This document shows, one piece after another, positions 1-12,805 of a DNA stretch of 64,000 nucleotides; position 1 is the first letter of the stretch, and every line of letters starts with the position of its first letter. The notes beneath the pieces were generated by a model that was not told where the DNA came from, ran no database searches, and worked only from the letters and a program-made list of their open reading frames with translations. The stretch lies in NCBI GenBank assembly GCA_014706385.1, contig JACGZH010000008.1:930001-994000 (forward strand), given 5' to 3'. This DNA is from Phaffia rhodozyma (Eukaryota > Basidiomycota > Tremellomycetes > Cystofilobasidiales > Mrakiaceae). Position numbers and translations under genes: made by a program.

Positions 1-3000
1 AAGTTCAACAAGAAGAGGCTGTTGTTCAAAAGATCGAACTTCCGTTGAGAGATGTAAATCTAAACTATCCAGGTTGGGTTTCCGGGATGAAAAAGAAATG
101 GAAGAAACAGAGAGATGTTAGGGCGCGTGGCATGGTGTCCGGGGGAAACGGTGGAGCCAGATCCGGATACGACAACAGTTCAATCTCCTCTTTGTTCCGA
201 CAGAGGACTTTTGGGTTGAGCTCATTGACGTGGGAAGTCATTCAGGTCACGCCGACTTCCCGACCGGGGTTGTTCAATTTATGGCTTCTGATTGATAACA
301 GTCTTCAAAAAGTCAAACTTCGTATTCCTCGACAGTTCTATCTAAATCTTCGATCTCCCCCGGAAAAAGACACGTTCTTGCCCATATATCAGGCCGAGCC
401 TCTCGTGAGAACACTTCCAAGAAACCATCCATGTCTAAACTTATTCCGGATCAAAGTCGACGAACAGCTTTATCTTGAAGGAGAATCTCACTTCTCGACG
501 TTAATTAATAACCCAAAAGTCGATGGTGTATATGAACTCCAAGTAAGTACCAGCTCATTTGTTTAGCAGGTCATGAAATGATTGCTCATATGATATCTTG
601 CAATTTGTGACCAGATTCCTTTGGTTGTAAGAGCTCTTCTTCAATTTGGAAACACATGCGCACTTGACAAGACTGTGAAGGGAGGCCTTAATAAAGGACT
701 TGATGAAGGTTTCGACCTTGATCAACTGGAACGGATTGGACCTTCTCTCTCAAAGCGGCCGTATCTCAACGGTGGACAAGGTATAAGATTCATCTTCGTC
801 TACCATTCCACTCAAGACAGCCGTCATCTTCTTGGTCTCTTCGCTCCTGGTCAAACCGCGCGAGTGATGTCAATCGATAGTGCCCGAGCTCGTCAACAAA
901 TCAACCATCTTCCCAAGTTCTATGCCGAACGGCATTCAAAATCACCTGATACCTTTCTGAAGAGTAATCTGTTCGACTACCCTGAAGAACATGACTTCGA
1001 GGTCTCGTATCATTTGACTGATCAGGCAGGTTTCTCCGCCTTCAATAAAGAGCTCCTCAATCTCTCTTCCCGAAGTCAACCTACAGTCCTTGTTGCCTTT
1101 ACATCTCAACCGCAACAATTCTTTGAGCAACGTGTGTCTGCATTTGGAAATTACCCAGTCGTCATGATGCACAGTAGCAAAGAAAGCGGGTCATCACTCA
1201 TGTGGCTCAATCATACGACCCGTCGAATGGTTGTTGCTTATCTCAGCATGGAAGCTCGACTCAGGGATCTAATCGAGGTTGCTCGTCATCATGATGTACC
1301 GGTCGGTAACCTTGAGGCAGATGCCCCTCTCTTCCTCGCAGATATTGACTTTGCCCGCCGGCTGCAGTCTCAGGATGCTGTTCTCTGGTGGTCGGCAGGC
1401 CCAAGACCCGATTTAGGTGGACTCGAAGATGATGCAAATACTCCACAAGCTATTGATGAACTCGCTAGTCCAGAGTTCTCAAACGCTGGTTGTTACACCA
1501 ACGTTACTTTCCGTATCGCAGTCCAAGATCTCGCTATCGACGCCATTCTTCAATCAGCTTTGGTCAACGAGCTCGAAGGTAGTGGATCGGGGTCCATGGC
1601 ATTTGATTCAGCCTCGCACACTTTAGACGATTATTCGAGAGGAAGCGCCCACGCGTCCCTTACATTGGGGGATGCTGTCTTATCAACCCAAACGTTTGGA
1701 ATACTCAAGTCGATGGTCAAGTCATGGTATCTCAATAAAGCTCGACTGTCTGGTGACGTTCCTGTGGCCGATATGCTGGTGGATAACTTCTGGAGATGGA
1801 TCAGTTCCAGCTCGTCTGCAATGTTTGATCCCGGCGTGCATCGATTCCTTCATGGGTTGATGAAGAAGACATTTATTCAACTCTTGGCCGAATTTAAACG
1901 ACTGGGGTCCTCTGTTGTATATGCTGATTTTAACGAGATCATCCTGTTGACGTCGAAACCATCGACAATCAACACCGTTGCATACGCAAAGTATCTTCTT
2001 ACCGCCGCCAACTCTAATGAACTTTTCCGTCATCTCTCCTTCGAGATTGTCAACTTTTGGGAGCTCTTGCTCTGGATGGACGTCCAGAATCATGGTGGAA
2101 TACCTGTTATGCCTGAAGAATGTTTGTCCCATACATTTGTTCATTGTGGAATTTTGTCTGCTGTTCGTTAATCGTCGTTACTCTCATTGTCAAATCTATA
2201 CAGCTGCACAAGAGATTGAAGTTGGCTCTCATGTCATCGATCTCGATTGGAACATACGTTCTTTCCTTCCTCCCGCTCTCCAACACGATTTCGAAATCAT
2301 AGTGAGCACGTTCATCGATCAGATGTATCGAGCCAAACGACAAGCGAGCGACAACGAACGTGAGCCCCTGCGAGCGATTCAAAACCTTACTCAGGCTACT
2401 GGACCTATCCTCGATCCTATTAAAACCAAGGAGGTTGGTTATGGGAAAAAGATCATCAGCAAGAACTTGACACGAAAAATGCTAGGTCTAGTTCAGAACA
2501 TTTTGATTACTCAACGTCAGGCTGCCACCCATCCAGAAATTGTCGAGACCTTAACGTTTCCTAAACTTCCCGGTGCCCATCTTAAGGTTTCTAATCCGGC
2601 ACTGGAATTTGTCAAGACCGTCTGCCACGTCCTCGGTTTGGCGCGCGATCTTTCGATCGAGGTGCAAGTTCTTAAGCGGAATTTGCTTGACCTTGTTGGG
2701 GTTCGAGAGTTTGCGGATCAAGCGATCTTCAAGAACCCATGTGAAGTTCTCAAACTACCCTCAGTTATCTGCACACACTGTCAGATATCTAAAGATCTAG
2801 ATCTTTGTCGAGATCCAGAACGCCTACCTCAGCTTGTAGAGCAGAGTTTGGATGGTAGAATCAGCTGGGGGTTAATCCCTCCCCGGAACGCAACATGGAC
2901 TTGTCCACAGGGCCACGCTTTAGAATCTTTAACAATCGAAGTTCGTCTGGTAGACTATGTTCAACGTCTAGTCCTCCAATATCAACTTCAGGATGTGAGT

Positions 3001-3245
3001 CAATTTATCCTACCGCTCTCTTCCCTTTCTTGTTCCATGGTCACTTAATTACATCCATTACACGTCTGTCCTTAGCTCGTCTGCAGTAAATGCAAGCAGA
3101 TCCGAGACTCTAATCTGACAACAACATGTCAGTGTGGATCAGCGTTCATATCGACTGTTAGTCATGTAGAGTTAGGCAAGCGGCTGGCGTTAATTGTTTC
3201 CATCGCGGAGTATCATCATTTAAACATGTTAAAGGAATACGCGTG
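1..3245 (+). CDS. POL2: DNA polymerase epsilon catalytic subunit, C-terminal part (5' end outside window)
   Basis: This is the C-terminal, non-catalytic half of the leading-strand DNA polymerase. That half is an inactivated polymerase-like fold that anchors the enzyme to Dpb2 and the CMG helicase. Reading opens at base 3 and runs through exons at about 1-542, 615-2121, 2204-2994 and 3076-3245. The introns are clear at 543-614 (GTAAGT) and 2995-3075 (GTGAGT). The junction near 2121 is uncertain. Family hallmarks are the two C-terminal cysteine modules: CTHCQ...CRDPERL...WTCPQGH near 2770-2915, and CSKCKQ...CQCGSAF at 3080-3150, the module that carries Fe-S or Zn. The chosen stop is TGA after KEYA. 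That stop overlaps a GTGAGT that could act as a donor into a short extra exon ending TAG at 3363. The polymerase and exonuclease half lies upstream of the window. It is convergent with DNA2. Confidence 0.92.
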
Positions 3246-3637
3246 AGTATTCAATGCTTCATGGACTTTGGATACGCGTCATTTGAAACGAGTAGATACG
3301 CTAACAGCCTTCTCGTCGTATCTATTTTCTGAATGCAGATCGAATATTATAGGGTTTTGGTAGAGCATCCATTCATCATTTCTAGATTCGCCCACTTTGT
3401 ATTCATCTTCATCTCCAATCTCTCTTTCTTTCTTTTGTCCGTTCTATACCATCATGTTGTAATATGTCATTCATTCTGATCAGCTGGCATTGTTGAGCAA
3501 AACTACGGCCGGCGGACCGAATGCCGCCAGATATATATCAGTCAAGGCTTATCGATGATTATATTTGACATCAAAGTAGGCATCATCGGCATATACAATG
3601 AGTTCGTGCTACATATCTCAAGTAAAGCAGGCACATT
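3246..3637. other. Intergenic, convergent 3' ends of POL2 and DNA2
   Basis: About 390 bases between two convergent genes. The sequence is AT-rich with no convincing coding frame. It may hold a last small POL2 exon (about 3339-3363) if the GTGAGT at the proposed stop is used. Otherwise it is expected to be 3' UTR and polyadenylation sequence for both genes. Confidence 0.6.
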
Positions 3638-6600
3638 CTATTCATCTACATCTATCGTATCATTCAAGATGTCCCTTATCAAAGGACGGGACTTGACAAG
3701 CGCCTGTCTCCCAATCTTCATTTTCTTGCTAGCCAAACTCTTCGAAGAACTCTCTTCGGCCGAAGATCCCACTAGACACCCTTGTTCGCCTTCTACATCT
3801 TCAGTTCGAATTGGATGATCTGAAGACACTTCTGATGACCACTTTCTCACTTTCTCGATAGAAGCCGCTTCCTCGCTTGCTTCATCTTCCGTTTGCAGAG
3901 TTGAAGTGACAATTGAAGGTTCTATCATGATCGAATCCGAGGAAGATGACAAGTCGATAGTGTCGGGATTAAGAGAAGCAATCCGACCGTTGTTCTTCAT
4001 GAGCTGAAGGAAGCGTGCGAGAAGAGTATCGCACGATAGAGTTGAACTAGAGCCGATGATGATCAGTTTCGACTTGGCGCGAGTGAAGGCCACATTGATA
4101 CGACGCCAGTCTCGGAGGAGTTCACCGACCTATTCATCAACAATCCCATGTTTCGAAGTTATCAGCGATGATAATTATGAGATACACATGCACGACAGAA
4201 CAAGGAGCAGAACCTACCGAGCCCTGTTCATTACTTCGCACCATGCTAACAATCACGCAATCTTTGTCCCTGCCCTGACTTTTATCAGCTGTGAGAATTT
4301 CAACTCCTTGGTTTATATTGGCTTCGAGTTTCTGCTGAAGCAATTTAATTTGTTGACGATATAAAGTTATCACAGCTACCTGACAAGGCATCAGCCCGGC
4401 GACTACAGCCCCTTGAACTATCTGGAGCAGAAAAAAAGTTGGTGAGGTCGTTTTTGTGCAATAGATCGAATCAAGATAATCCATACATACTCTTTGAACT
4501 AGCGTGGCTTCTCCTGTATTCTGGACTAAATCTCCTATTCTTGATTCTCTACATGGTATGTTGTCTGTGTCGATAAAGACGACTTTTCGTCTTGTTCGAG
4601 ATTTGAAGAAGAAAGCAAACTTAACCTTGACAACTACGAAGGGCGCATATAAGAGACCTTCTCAGAACTTACTCTGGCTTCAGTATATTCTTCAACCAAT
4701 GCTCCCCCTCCGTTCTTGCGCACATGTCCTCCAATTTATCCCATGTAGGGTAGTTCAGTGCCTGCTTCTCGACCATATCTGAGCCACACCTGAGTTTTCC
4801 CTCATAAATGAGTTCATTCGAGAGCGACATGATTTCCTTGTTCATTCTGTACTGATAGGACAGGTCCACAGATGCTGTTGGATGCGCTTCATGCAGTCTT
4901 CGGAAGAGAGATGTTTCTAAACCTCCGAGACGTGCCGATGGGTTTTTGACCTACACAATATTGACGAGACTTTCATCAAACTTCAAGAACTGTTTCAACA
5001 CCTGTTGATAGAGAACAGAAGACCAAACGTACCAAGGGAGGCAGTTGGAAGTGATCGCCTACTAGAATAAATGTACGAGCGAATCGTAGGGGGCCTAGGC
5101 AAACGGGCAACGTGATTTGAGAGGCTTCGTCAACGATACAGTAGTCAAATGTCCGCTGAGCAAACAAAGGACTGAGGAGCGTTTCGAACAAAAAGAGAAG
5201 GTACACTATAAGTTCGCGATATGGTGCTTGTTGAAAAGGAGCCAGGAAGAGAAAACTGACTGGTCTATTGTCAATGCTGTGGTTGCTATCACTTGAGGAC
5301 TCATCAGTCGCCGTTCAAACTCTTCCAGATTATCTGCTGGGCGCTGTGCTCCGAGCGTCAGATGAGAGATGTCTGGGTGAACCTGATGATTTTAGAAGTG
5401 AAATATGTCAAGTTATCCGTCCGGGTATATCCAAAAGTGTAGAATCAGCGTACTTTATCAGGATTTCCCAATCTCAGAATTTTTACATCTGTCTTAATCA
5501 ATTTGGTCAGAATTGTATCTACCGCTGAATGGGTATAGCTAGTCAAAAGGACTGATTTCCCTCTCTTGGATAAAGCCTTAATGATCTCTACAATTGTCGT
5601 CGTCTTGCCCGTTCCAGGCATACCCAATACGAGCGCGTAGTCTCTAGCGGTGAGAACCTTGGTAAGAGCCTCCGTTTGATCTGTGTTCAAGATAGAAGGA
5701 ATTTCCTGTGGGAGAGGAGCCTGGCTTTGATCGAATAAGGGTGATCGGAGATCCACAACAAGCGACCGAAGTTGAGCTGGTGCATCGGAGTAAAATAGCT
5801 GAGCCAAGTTATCTCGAATTCGACCCATCCCTGTAGCCAATTCGTCTTTGTCAATTCGGAAAGTCGGCTTGGAGATCTCGGTTGTCATTGAATTGACTGT
5901 TTTAACCCGACGAGTCCGAGCGAGTAGCACATTCACGTCAAGTGTATGATCCAATCCAACTACGATCGAGCTAGAGCTAAGCTCAAGAATAAATCCTCTC
6001 GATAGGGAAAGAAGATTAGGCTCAATCGAGACTGTCACCGGATCGCCAACAGAAAGATGGCCAGTCAGAAGGGAGCTTTCAGGATTATTTGTGCCGAAGA
6101 GACTAGGAGTAGTAGGAGAGAGATGTCGGATGAAAGTATAGTTGTGTCGATGAACCTTGGTTCGGTTTGTTCCAATCTCCAGGGTATATGATTCAATGCG
6201 CATTCCAGCGAAACATCTGAAATATTGGTCAGAGTGAATATTTAGAGATAGTTGAGCTGTCAGCCAACATCAAAGTGAAAGAGACGATGAAGACGAAACG
6301 TACCTTCCCTTTTTTTCCCTCTCGACAGCTGTCATCGTCCATAACTCTGCCTGGAAACGAGTCACGTCCTGTTCCTCCAAGCTAATCAATTGTTCCCACG
6401 TCTTGAAAAACTCGGTATGGTTATCTGTCAGGTGGGATGTCTTATCAATATAGATTTCGGCTACTGGTGAATCAACGTCGAGGACATTTTCGACCGCCTA
6501 AATATACCATGACCAAGCATACAGAAGAGAATTAATATAAGTCTGAAACGGAACATCAAAGGCGCGCAAGAAAAAAAATATGAGGGACGGAATACTCACT

Positions 6601-8911
6601 CGTCGATACAACATGCATGAGTCCACCTGATAGCACTTCTTGCAACTATAAGAGTCCTCGATATGAGGCGGCAGAAATCTCTCTGCTGCTTCAAACTTTC
6701 CCGCTGCACTTATGACCGCCGCGTCGTGCTTGTTCAAATCTGTTCCGACATTCTCAATCTCAACTTTCTCCTCGGATGCCAACGAGGTCAATTCCATTGG
6801 TAATTTTTTAACGATCCGAGACCGTTTTTTGGAGAAATATGAAGCGATGATATTCCTCGCCATGATGAGAGAGCGAAGTTCAAATCGAGCGGCAGGAACC
6901 TTCATGATAGTGTCCGACTGGGTGTAGTAGAGGAGACCGGCAGGTATGGGGGTTGCTATTCCAATCAAGAAGAAAAGATGACGAAGGTATTAATTCAAAA
7001 CGGTGCGAAAAAGAATAGGAAATTAAAGACATGAAGAAGAAGATACTGCACACCATATCGGTCTTCCATCAACAACGTATACAGCATAGTTTGCGCTCGA
7101 TGCTCCATCACGCCAACCGCTCTTCCTGTCTTGATCTCGAAAGGCATAGTCCAACTTTGACTGGTCCTTTCCTTCTTACCTGCTGAGCCAGATCCTAACC
7201 CTGTATCCAATAAAGTTGCCTGGATGGATACGTCAATCTTCCCCTGCAACCCCCACATAGGAGATCTGATATCTTCTTCTATATCATGCAGTCCAGTCAA
7301 AGCCAACCTTTCCTTCGAATTGTGCAAATAAGCTTCGTCTTTTGGTTCGCACCCTGCGTCTATTCCAACCATGAATTTCTCAGCCAGACGACTGATACTG
7401 ACGGCCGCCTTCTCCTTAACTTCATACCAAACTTCATCCCAGCTCAAACCAGCCCGGTAGATCTCTCCTTTCATAGTTTCATCTGAAAGGGTGGCTTCAA
7501 CAGCTTGACGTATATTATTTGGGCTGAAAGTTTCCCGAGTCGGATAAGGTCTTGTTGAGAAGAGAGACTGAAGGCTTGTGTGCTGTATATTGCCGTACAG
7601 AAGAGATTTAGTTGTCTTTGAACTGTGCACGAATTGAAGAATGAGAGGTCATTGCGTTAGACGATATGCAAGAACCCTCAATTTATATCCGTAGAGAACA
7701 TACGATGTTTTTGTGAGTCGTTGCAAAACAGACTTTCTCGAACAACTCAAACCGGACGATATTGTGGTATTGGGTATCAGAAGATCCGGATGATAGATCA
7801 AGAAGTTTTCTGGAAAGTCACTCGCAAAGATGATTTTCTTAAGCTCAGCAGTTGAAAGCCCAGGTTTGACTTCAACGGAGTCGTCCTCGACGAAGTCCAA
7901 AGAAGAAGAGATGACGTTCACATGTTCACCTAGGTTAAGACAACAAAGGGAAATAGGTCATTGGTGGAAGTATTTGTCGATAGAAGATAAGGACATACGA
8001 GCGCATATTGGTAAGTCTGCAAAATCCTCTCTCAGTATCAACAAAAGTCTTTCTTCAGACTGATGAATTGAAACGTCTACCTCCTATATACCAGCAAAAG
8101 GCAGAACAGGTCAAAGTCCATCGGAAGTCATTGAGAATATGTCATCAAGTTTCGTACTGACTTTAATCGAAAAACCTCTAGCATCTTTCCCTTCACATTT
8201 TCTGACTTCAATCACATTGCATCTGACCCATCTTTTGGGTTTCCAATCTGGAGGAGGCTCTGTCGGAGGAGGGTTTAAATTTATTAAAGCCGGTTTGTCT
8301 TTCGTTCGTCTTGTAGGGGAATTATCCGGACTGGAGCTCCAATCGTCACTTCCCAAATCAAACTGAATCCCATCTAAGAGCGACGAATAGTCACCTCCTG
8401 ATGTTTCAAGTTGAGATCCTATCGACGGATCTTCTGCTTTCGAAGAAACACGCAAACCTCTATGCGGCGGTCGAACTGAAGTATCAGTGAGCGTAGAAAG
8501 AGTACGAGGGGTCGTTCCAGGGAGAGTTCGAGATACTACTGGTTTTGAAAGTGGATGGTTCTGCAATATATTCGAGGTACTTTGGGTCGGACGAGTGGAT
8601 GCCGGAGTGTTTTTGACAGGAGTTGGGACATTCGATCCTTCAGAATGAGTCTTCCGAAGTCCAGTCGAAGCCTTCCGGATGGAAGGACTCGATTTTGGTA
8701 CAGCCTGTTTGACAGGTTGACGAGTCCGGATAGACGCATTTGAAGGAGATGAGAATGATTCACTGAACAAATCGTCCTCTGTCAAACCAGAGAGGAGGGT
8801 CTGCATGAATTCAGCTTCTTCCTGGGCAGTCTTTGGCATTTGGTTTATAAAATCTTGTAGAAGTTGATGGTGATGTTTGAAAGGGCGGAGTCGAACGGTC
8901 TCATTCATCAA
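3638..8911 (-). CDS. DNA2: DNA replication ATP-dependent nuclease/helicase Dna2
   Basis: Dna2 trims long Okazaki flaps and resects DNA ends. Order from the start at 8911: a Ser/Pro-rich N-terminus; an OB-like segment ([15 protein letters not shown]); then the RecB-type nuclease, whose first Fe-S cysteine is in [15 protein letters not shown] (about 7740), followed by GKIDVSI and FEIKTGR (about 7120-7240) and the remaining cysteines in [10 protein letters not shown] (about 6610-6645). The SF1 helicase follows with Walker [11 protein letters not shown] (about 5600), Walker B CIVDEASQ (about 5140), [17 protein letters not shown] and [10 protein letters not shown]. The acidic Ser-rich tail ends IDVDE. 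Many short introns interrupt it. All expected nuclease, cluster and helicase residues that I could check are present, so it looks active. The N-terminal exon boundary near 8110 is uncertain. Confidence 0.93.
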
Positions 8912-8940
8912 GACTAATGACGCTCATTTAATTGCCCTTG

Positions 8941-8966
8941 ACGCGACGAGACGCGTCGAAACGCGT
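8941..8966. promoter_or_regulatory. Phased MluI cell-cycle box array upstream of DNA2
   Basis: ACGCGA (8941), ACGCGT (8951) and ACGCGT (8961) lie exactly 10 bases apart, 30-55 bases upstream of the DNA2 start. ACGCGT is the MCB element bound by MBF-type Swi6/Mbp1 factors that drive G1/S transcription of replication genes in fungi. Binding here is inferred from the motif and from its position. Confidence 0.6.
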
Positions 8967-9199
8967 ACATAAATAAATTGCTTCACGTCTCATCTTGCAT
9001 ATGATCTTGAAGCTGATCTGAGCCAAAAGGATATGTTCCACGTTGGTCATGGTAATCAAAAAAATCACTATATATTCACTCTGTTTCGAACTACGCTCAG
9101 CCATGATTCCCATCCTCTTTCTTCTAAGCCTAGATGAGTGACGAAAGGTAGGGTGAAGAATAGTGAATATCAAGGCATCGGGGTAGAGGGATATGAGTA

Positions 9200-12100
9200 T
9201 CAAGGTGCGGTAGGCAACATCGGTCGAAGCCACTTGTCGGCCGCCTCAAATTGATCAACGACGTGCTTCTGAATGTCGACATTATTAGGAGTCTTTCGAC
9301 TTTGGCTCGCCGCCAGCGATCGGACAGCAGCGAGAACCTTAAATAACCAGCCATGAACATAACATGTTAGACATGTCTATTCATCATGACAAAAGCTGAG
9401 CACAACTGATTGACAGAGGTTAAGAAGTAACTCACGGCATCCCAGAACCTAAATCCTCTCTCGACCTCTGCCCTCGCATTCTTAATGCCCACAAAGTTGT
9501 CCTCGACAACCTCCAAGGCCTCTTTCTTTGCCTCCTTAGCCTCATCCGACCCTTCCTCTCCCGCTTGCACGGCGTTACCGTAGATTGCAATTGTCGCATC
9601 CAAGTATACCTTAACGAGGATACCAAAACCAGTGTTGACATCTGTCTGAAACGGAAGAGAGAGCGAAATATCGAGGAAATCCTCTCTGACTCGTCGAGCT
9701 TCGTTCCTCAGAAGCATGTGCAACGACACAGCTTCGAGTAAATGCCGAAGAGAGCGAGAAAGAGATTTGAGGAAGGAGTTGAACACAAGTAGTTCTCGGG
9801 ACAGCGGGCCAGACCATTGTTGGTTCTGAGCAGGCATATAGAAAAGCGAGGGTTGAGTAAAGTGATAAAGCCAAATAGACGAAGCCGAGTGCAACAACTC
9901 ACCTTGAAGGTCAACGGTACAATGCTCAACACTCGCATCACTAGTAACATCGACGCCTTCTCCGAGTCTACTCCATTCAGGTCAACCCCAATCAATCAGA
10001 ATTGGCGCAAAAGATGAGAAATAGAAGCAAAAGATTTCTAGCAGCTAGCTCACCTGTACCGAAACTGGGACCTCCACTCCACGCCTTGCCACTCCAAAGA
10101 TCTCCATGAAGAACTCCCGCTCGGATGAGCTCCAGTGCCAAGTAGAGCGGCTCTTGAAATTTGTCGTTCACCCGTGATGCTTTAATTCCAGTGTGAAGTG
10201 CCTGGGCTAGTGTTCCATGAGTATGGTTCTGATTGAAGAATCTGCGAAACAAATCAAGAAGTAGAGTTTGAGGAAAACAGATTGGCATCTAGCGAGAAGT
10301 GGATGCCAAAGTAACATACCCTCTGATATCCAAGAACCTCCAGATTACGTTGGTCACAATCTCATCCTTTTTCTCGAGAGGCTTGAGATGCGCGGATCCG
10401 TCTTTGCTCTCCTTCTCGCGATCTTTATCGTTTGAGGAAACGGCGGATGAAGGAACCTTAGGTCTTCTAGTTCGAGCGGCGTATTGTTCTTCCGAGGTTG
10501 CTCCCAAGCACAAAGCAAAATCAATTGTGGACGACTGTGACACGACGAGATAAAGGTCAAGAGAGGCTGTTAAGTATCAAAGTGATAGCTGGACAACATA
10601 ATTGAGGCAGACGGGCAAAAAAAGATGACCCTTACATTCTGTCTTCTTAACTCTTCTTCGACAATCAAACAAGGCACATGCCATCCAACACATCGGTCGA
10701 TAAGGGCTAATGTCTGCTTATCGTTGTGTGGCACTGGTCGACCGACTATTCTAGCGTTGGGAGGAGAGTTAGAAGTCGGTGTGTTGAAATAGTAATAGGC
10801 CAGCTATGAAGAGAAACAGAATATGAGGTCAAATGTTTTATTCTGATATAGAGGCTGAATCAAATCAAACGTCTATCTGACTCACCACTGGCTTCTTTCC
10901 CCAGAATGTTGGATTCAATACAGATGAAACAAGTGCCAGTGCCGTACATCTTGGACTAGTGTTTCCCTCGGTGATGACCTCTTGAATGAATCTTCTAAAC
11001 TCTGTGCTCTCTCCGTTATCTAACGGAGGCTGTTCGACAATCATCCCACTCGTAAGCCAGCCGATCAGCTGCGGCGAAACAAGGCCACGACTGATCTGGA
11101 AGTAGATTTCGTCAGGCAATCGATTGGAAAAGACCTCGTGTAGATCGTTCGGGATCTCGCTCGCGGAAACTATAGACTGGTGTGGTTGATGTTGTGAGTG
11201 TGAATGATGCTGAGAGTGTTGCTGAGGAAGAGAGAGTGGGAGCGGAGTGCACCGTCCTTCTTCAGCCGTGAGAACAAAGCTGAATTTGATGGCGCACCGG
11301 GCACGGACGAATAGGTCGGGATAACCGAGTTCTTTGACGGCCGGGTCGTTCAAAAAAGGAGAGATCGCCGTCACTCCAGATTTAAATCCTTTGACGGCAT
11401 CGAATACCGCTCTCCACCCACCAGGCACAAATGGAGGGAAAGATGGAGTGAGTTCTGAACCAGAGAGAAGTGCGATGTCGAGGAATTGATCTTCCGATAG
11501 GTTACCAAGGTCTTTAAGGACTTGGGCTTTGTTGACAAACTTCAGCGTCGAAGCAGACAGGTCGAGACTGAGAATGAGCCGGTCGACAGTAGAGTTGGTA
11601 TAGAGAAGCGCTTCATGGGATCCATAGATAGAATGAATATACCCGTGTTGGTGTTTCTGAAGGTAGACGAGCTGTTCAAGTGAAGCACCATAATCGACGG
11701 TTTATACATCGGACGAAAGGTACATCAAGAGTATCGATCTAGATAAAATTAAGCGGTACGTACTTGGGCAGAGGTCAGATAAGGAGCAACAATGAATTCG
11801 ACCGAGCGGTGTCTGAAGATCCGAAGCACAAGCCTAAATAGATCTCTTTGCTCCGTCCAGACGGTTCCCTCTAGTAGCTTGACCGTCTCGTCCACCTTGC
11901 CCTCCTCATAGTTCTCCCAAGCTTCTCGCTTGATACCATTCTCCCTCGGAGTATCTACGCCATTCTTCCCAGGTGGTCGTTTGGCAAGCGGCAAACCTGG
12001 ACAAACAAAGACCGGTTTGATTCTTAATTTTTCGAGGGATCTAAGATCAGCTTCAATGAGCGAGGTAATGGCGAGAGGTTGACCACCGGTGGTAGCAACA

Positions 12101-12482
12101 AGAGGCTCTCGCGTTGCAGGGGAAGAGAGGAGATGGCGAAGATAGTGAGGAAGATCAATTCCCAACCGAGTATCAGCCAGGGCGGAGAGTGGACAAGTTT
12201 GGATGAGCTTTCGCTCAGTGAGGTAGGCTATTTAAAGAAACAACAAAAAATGAGTTAGCTGCTGAAACAACAGAAGACAAGGATAGAGAGAAAGATGTTC
12301 AGGATGGACCTGTCGAAAGAAAGAGAAGGGACAAATAAGAAAACGATGGATGGAAAAGACAAGTAAGAAACAGCTTGAGAATTTGGACATCATGATGGCA
12401 CAGATCAAGTCATTTCGTAGATGATAAGAAGGCATATCAGCTCAACTGGAACGACAGACATACCTTCAAAGTTGCGTATCAT
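9200..12482 (-). CDS. MKT1: Mkt1-like post-transcriptional regulator, XPG/FEN1-fold
   Basis: Mkt1 works with Pbp1 at polysomes and P-bodies to control translation of specific mRNAs; it is an XPG-nuclease relative. The short first exon starts MIRNFE (12482) and splices to AYLTERKLIQTC...TRLGIDLPHYLRHLL, the XPG N-region. The XPG I-region equivalent reads IHSIYGSHEALLY (about 11600) and ALLSGSELTPSFPPF (about 11450). The Mkt1-specific C-terminal domains include LALELIRAGVLHGDLWSG (about 10100) and the last exon ending FEAADKWLRPMLPTAP. A His/Gln-rich loop (HSQHHSHSQHQPHQ, about 11200) is inserted in the middle domain. The FEN1-type VFDG catalytic aspartate is replaced by VCPG, so nuclease activity is unlikely. 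It follows DNA2 in the same direction and is divergent from POL3. Confidence 0.9.
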
Positions 12483-12805
12483 CGAGAAAGCCAAACGAGG
12501 GAAGGGAGGGGCAGGTGAGGGGATGGAAGGGGTGTAGAGAAAGAGAACGAGAGATGGGTTCGTGTGGGTAGATGGCAAGCAAGGATGAGCGTGATACAGG
12601 CGGTGTAACCATAAAGTATCTGATTTTCAAAATTATCATATACACTTAATCATACCGTCGCGTCGCGTCATGCGTCTTCTTACGCGTCCGGCCTAATGAG
12701 CCAACTGCAATCAATTGATTTTCCACTCCTTTGAAACTTGGTCTTCACCACACTTCTGTTTCATCCTTCATCCTCATCTGATCGATCTTGAGTTTAGTAC
12801 ATACT
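12483..12805. promoter_or_regulatory. Divergent promoter MKT1 / POL3 with an MCB
   Basis: A 323-base shared upstream region. It contains ACGCGT at 12682-12687, 119 bases before the POL3 start, preceded by CGTCGCGTCATGCGTC, a run of related CGCGTC-like sites. A CT-rich stretch (12730-12800) precedes the POL3 ATG. G1/S control of POL3 through MCB elements is known in yeasts; its use here is inferred. Confidence 0.5.

Noticed and set aside
3239..3278. Two ACGCGT boxes near the end of POL2
   Set aside because: They lie at convergent 3' ends with no promoter nearby, so they are more likely chance than cell-cycle elements.
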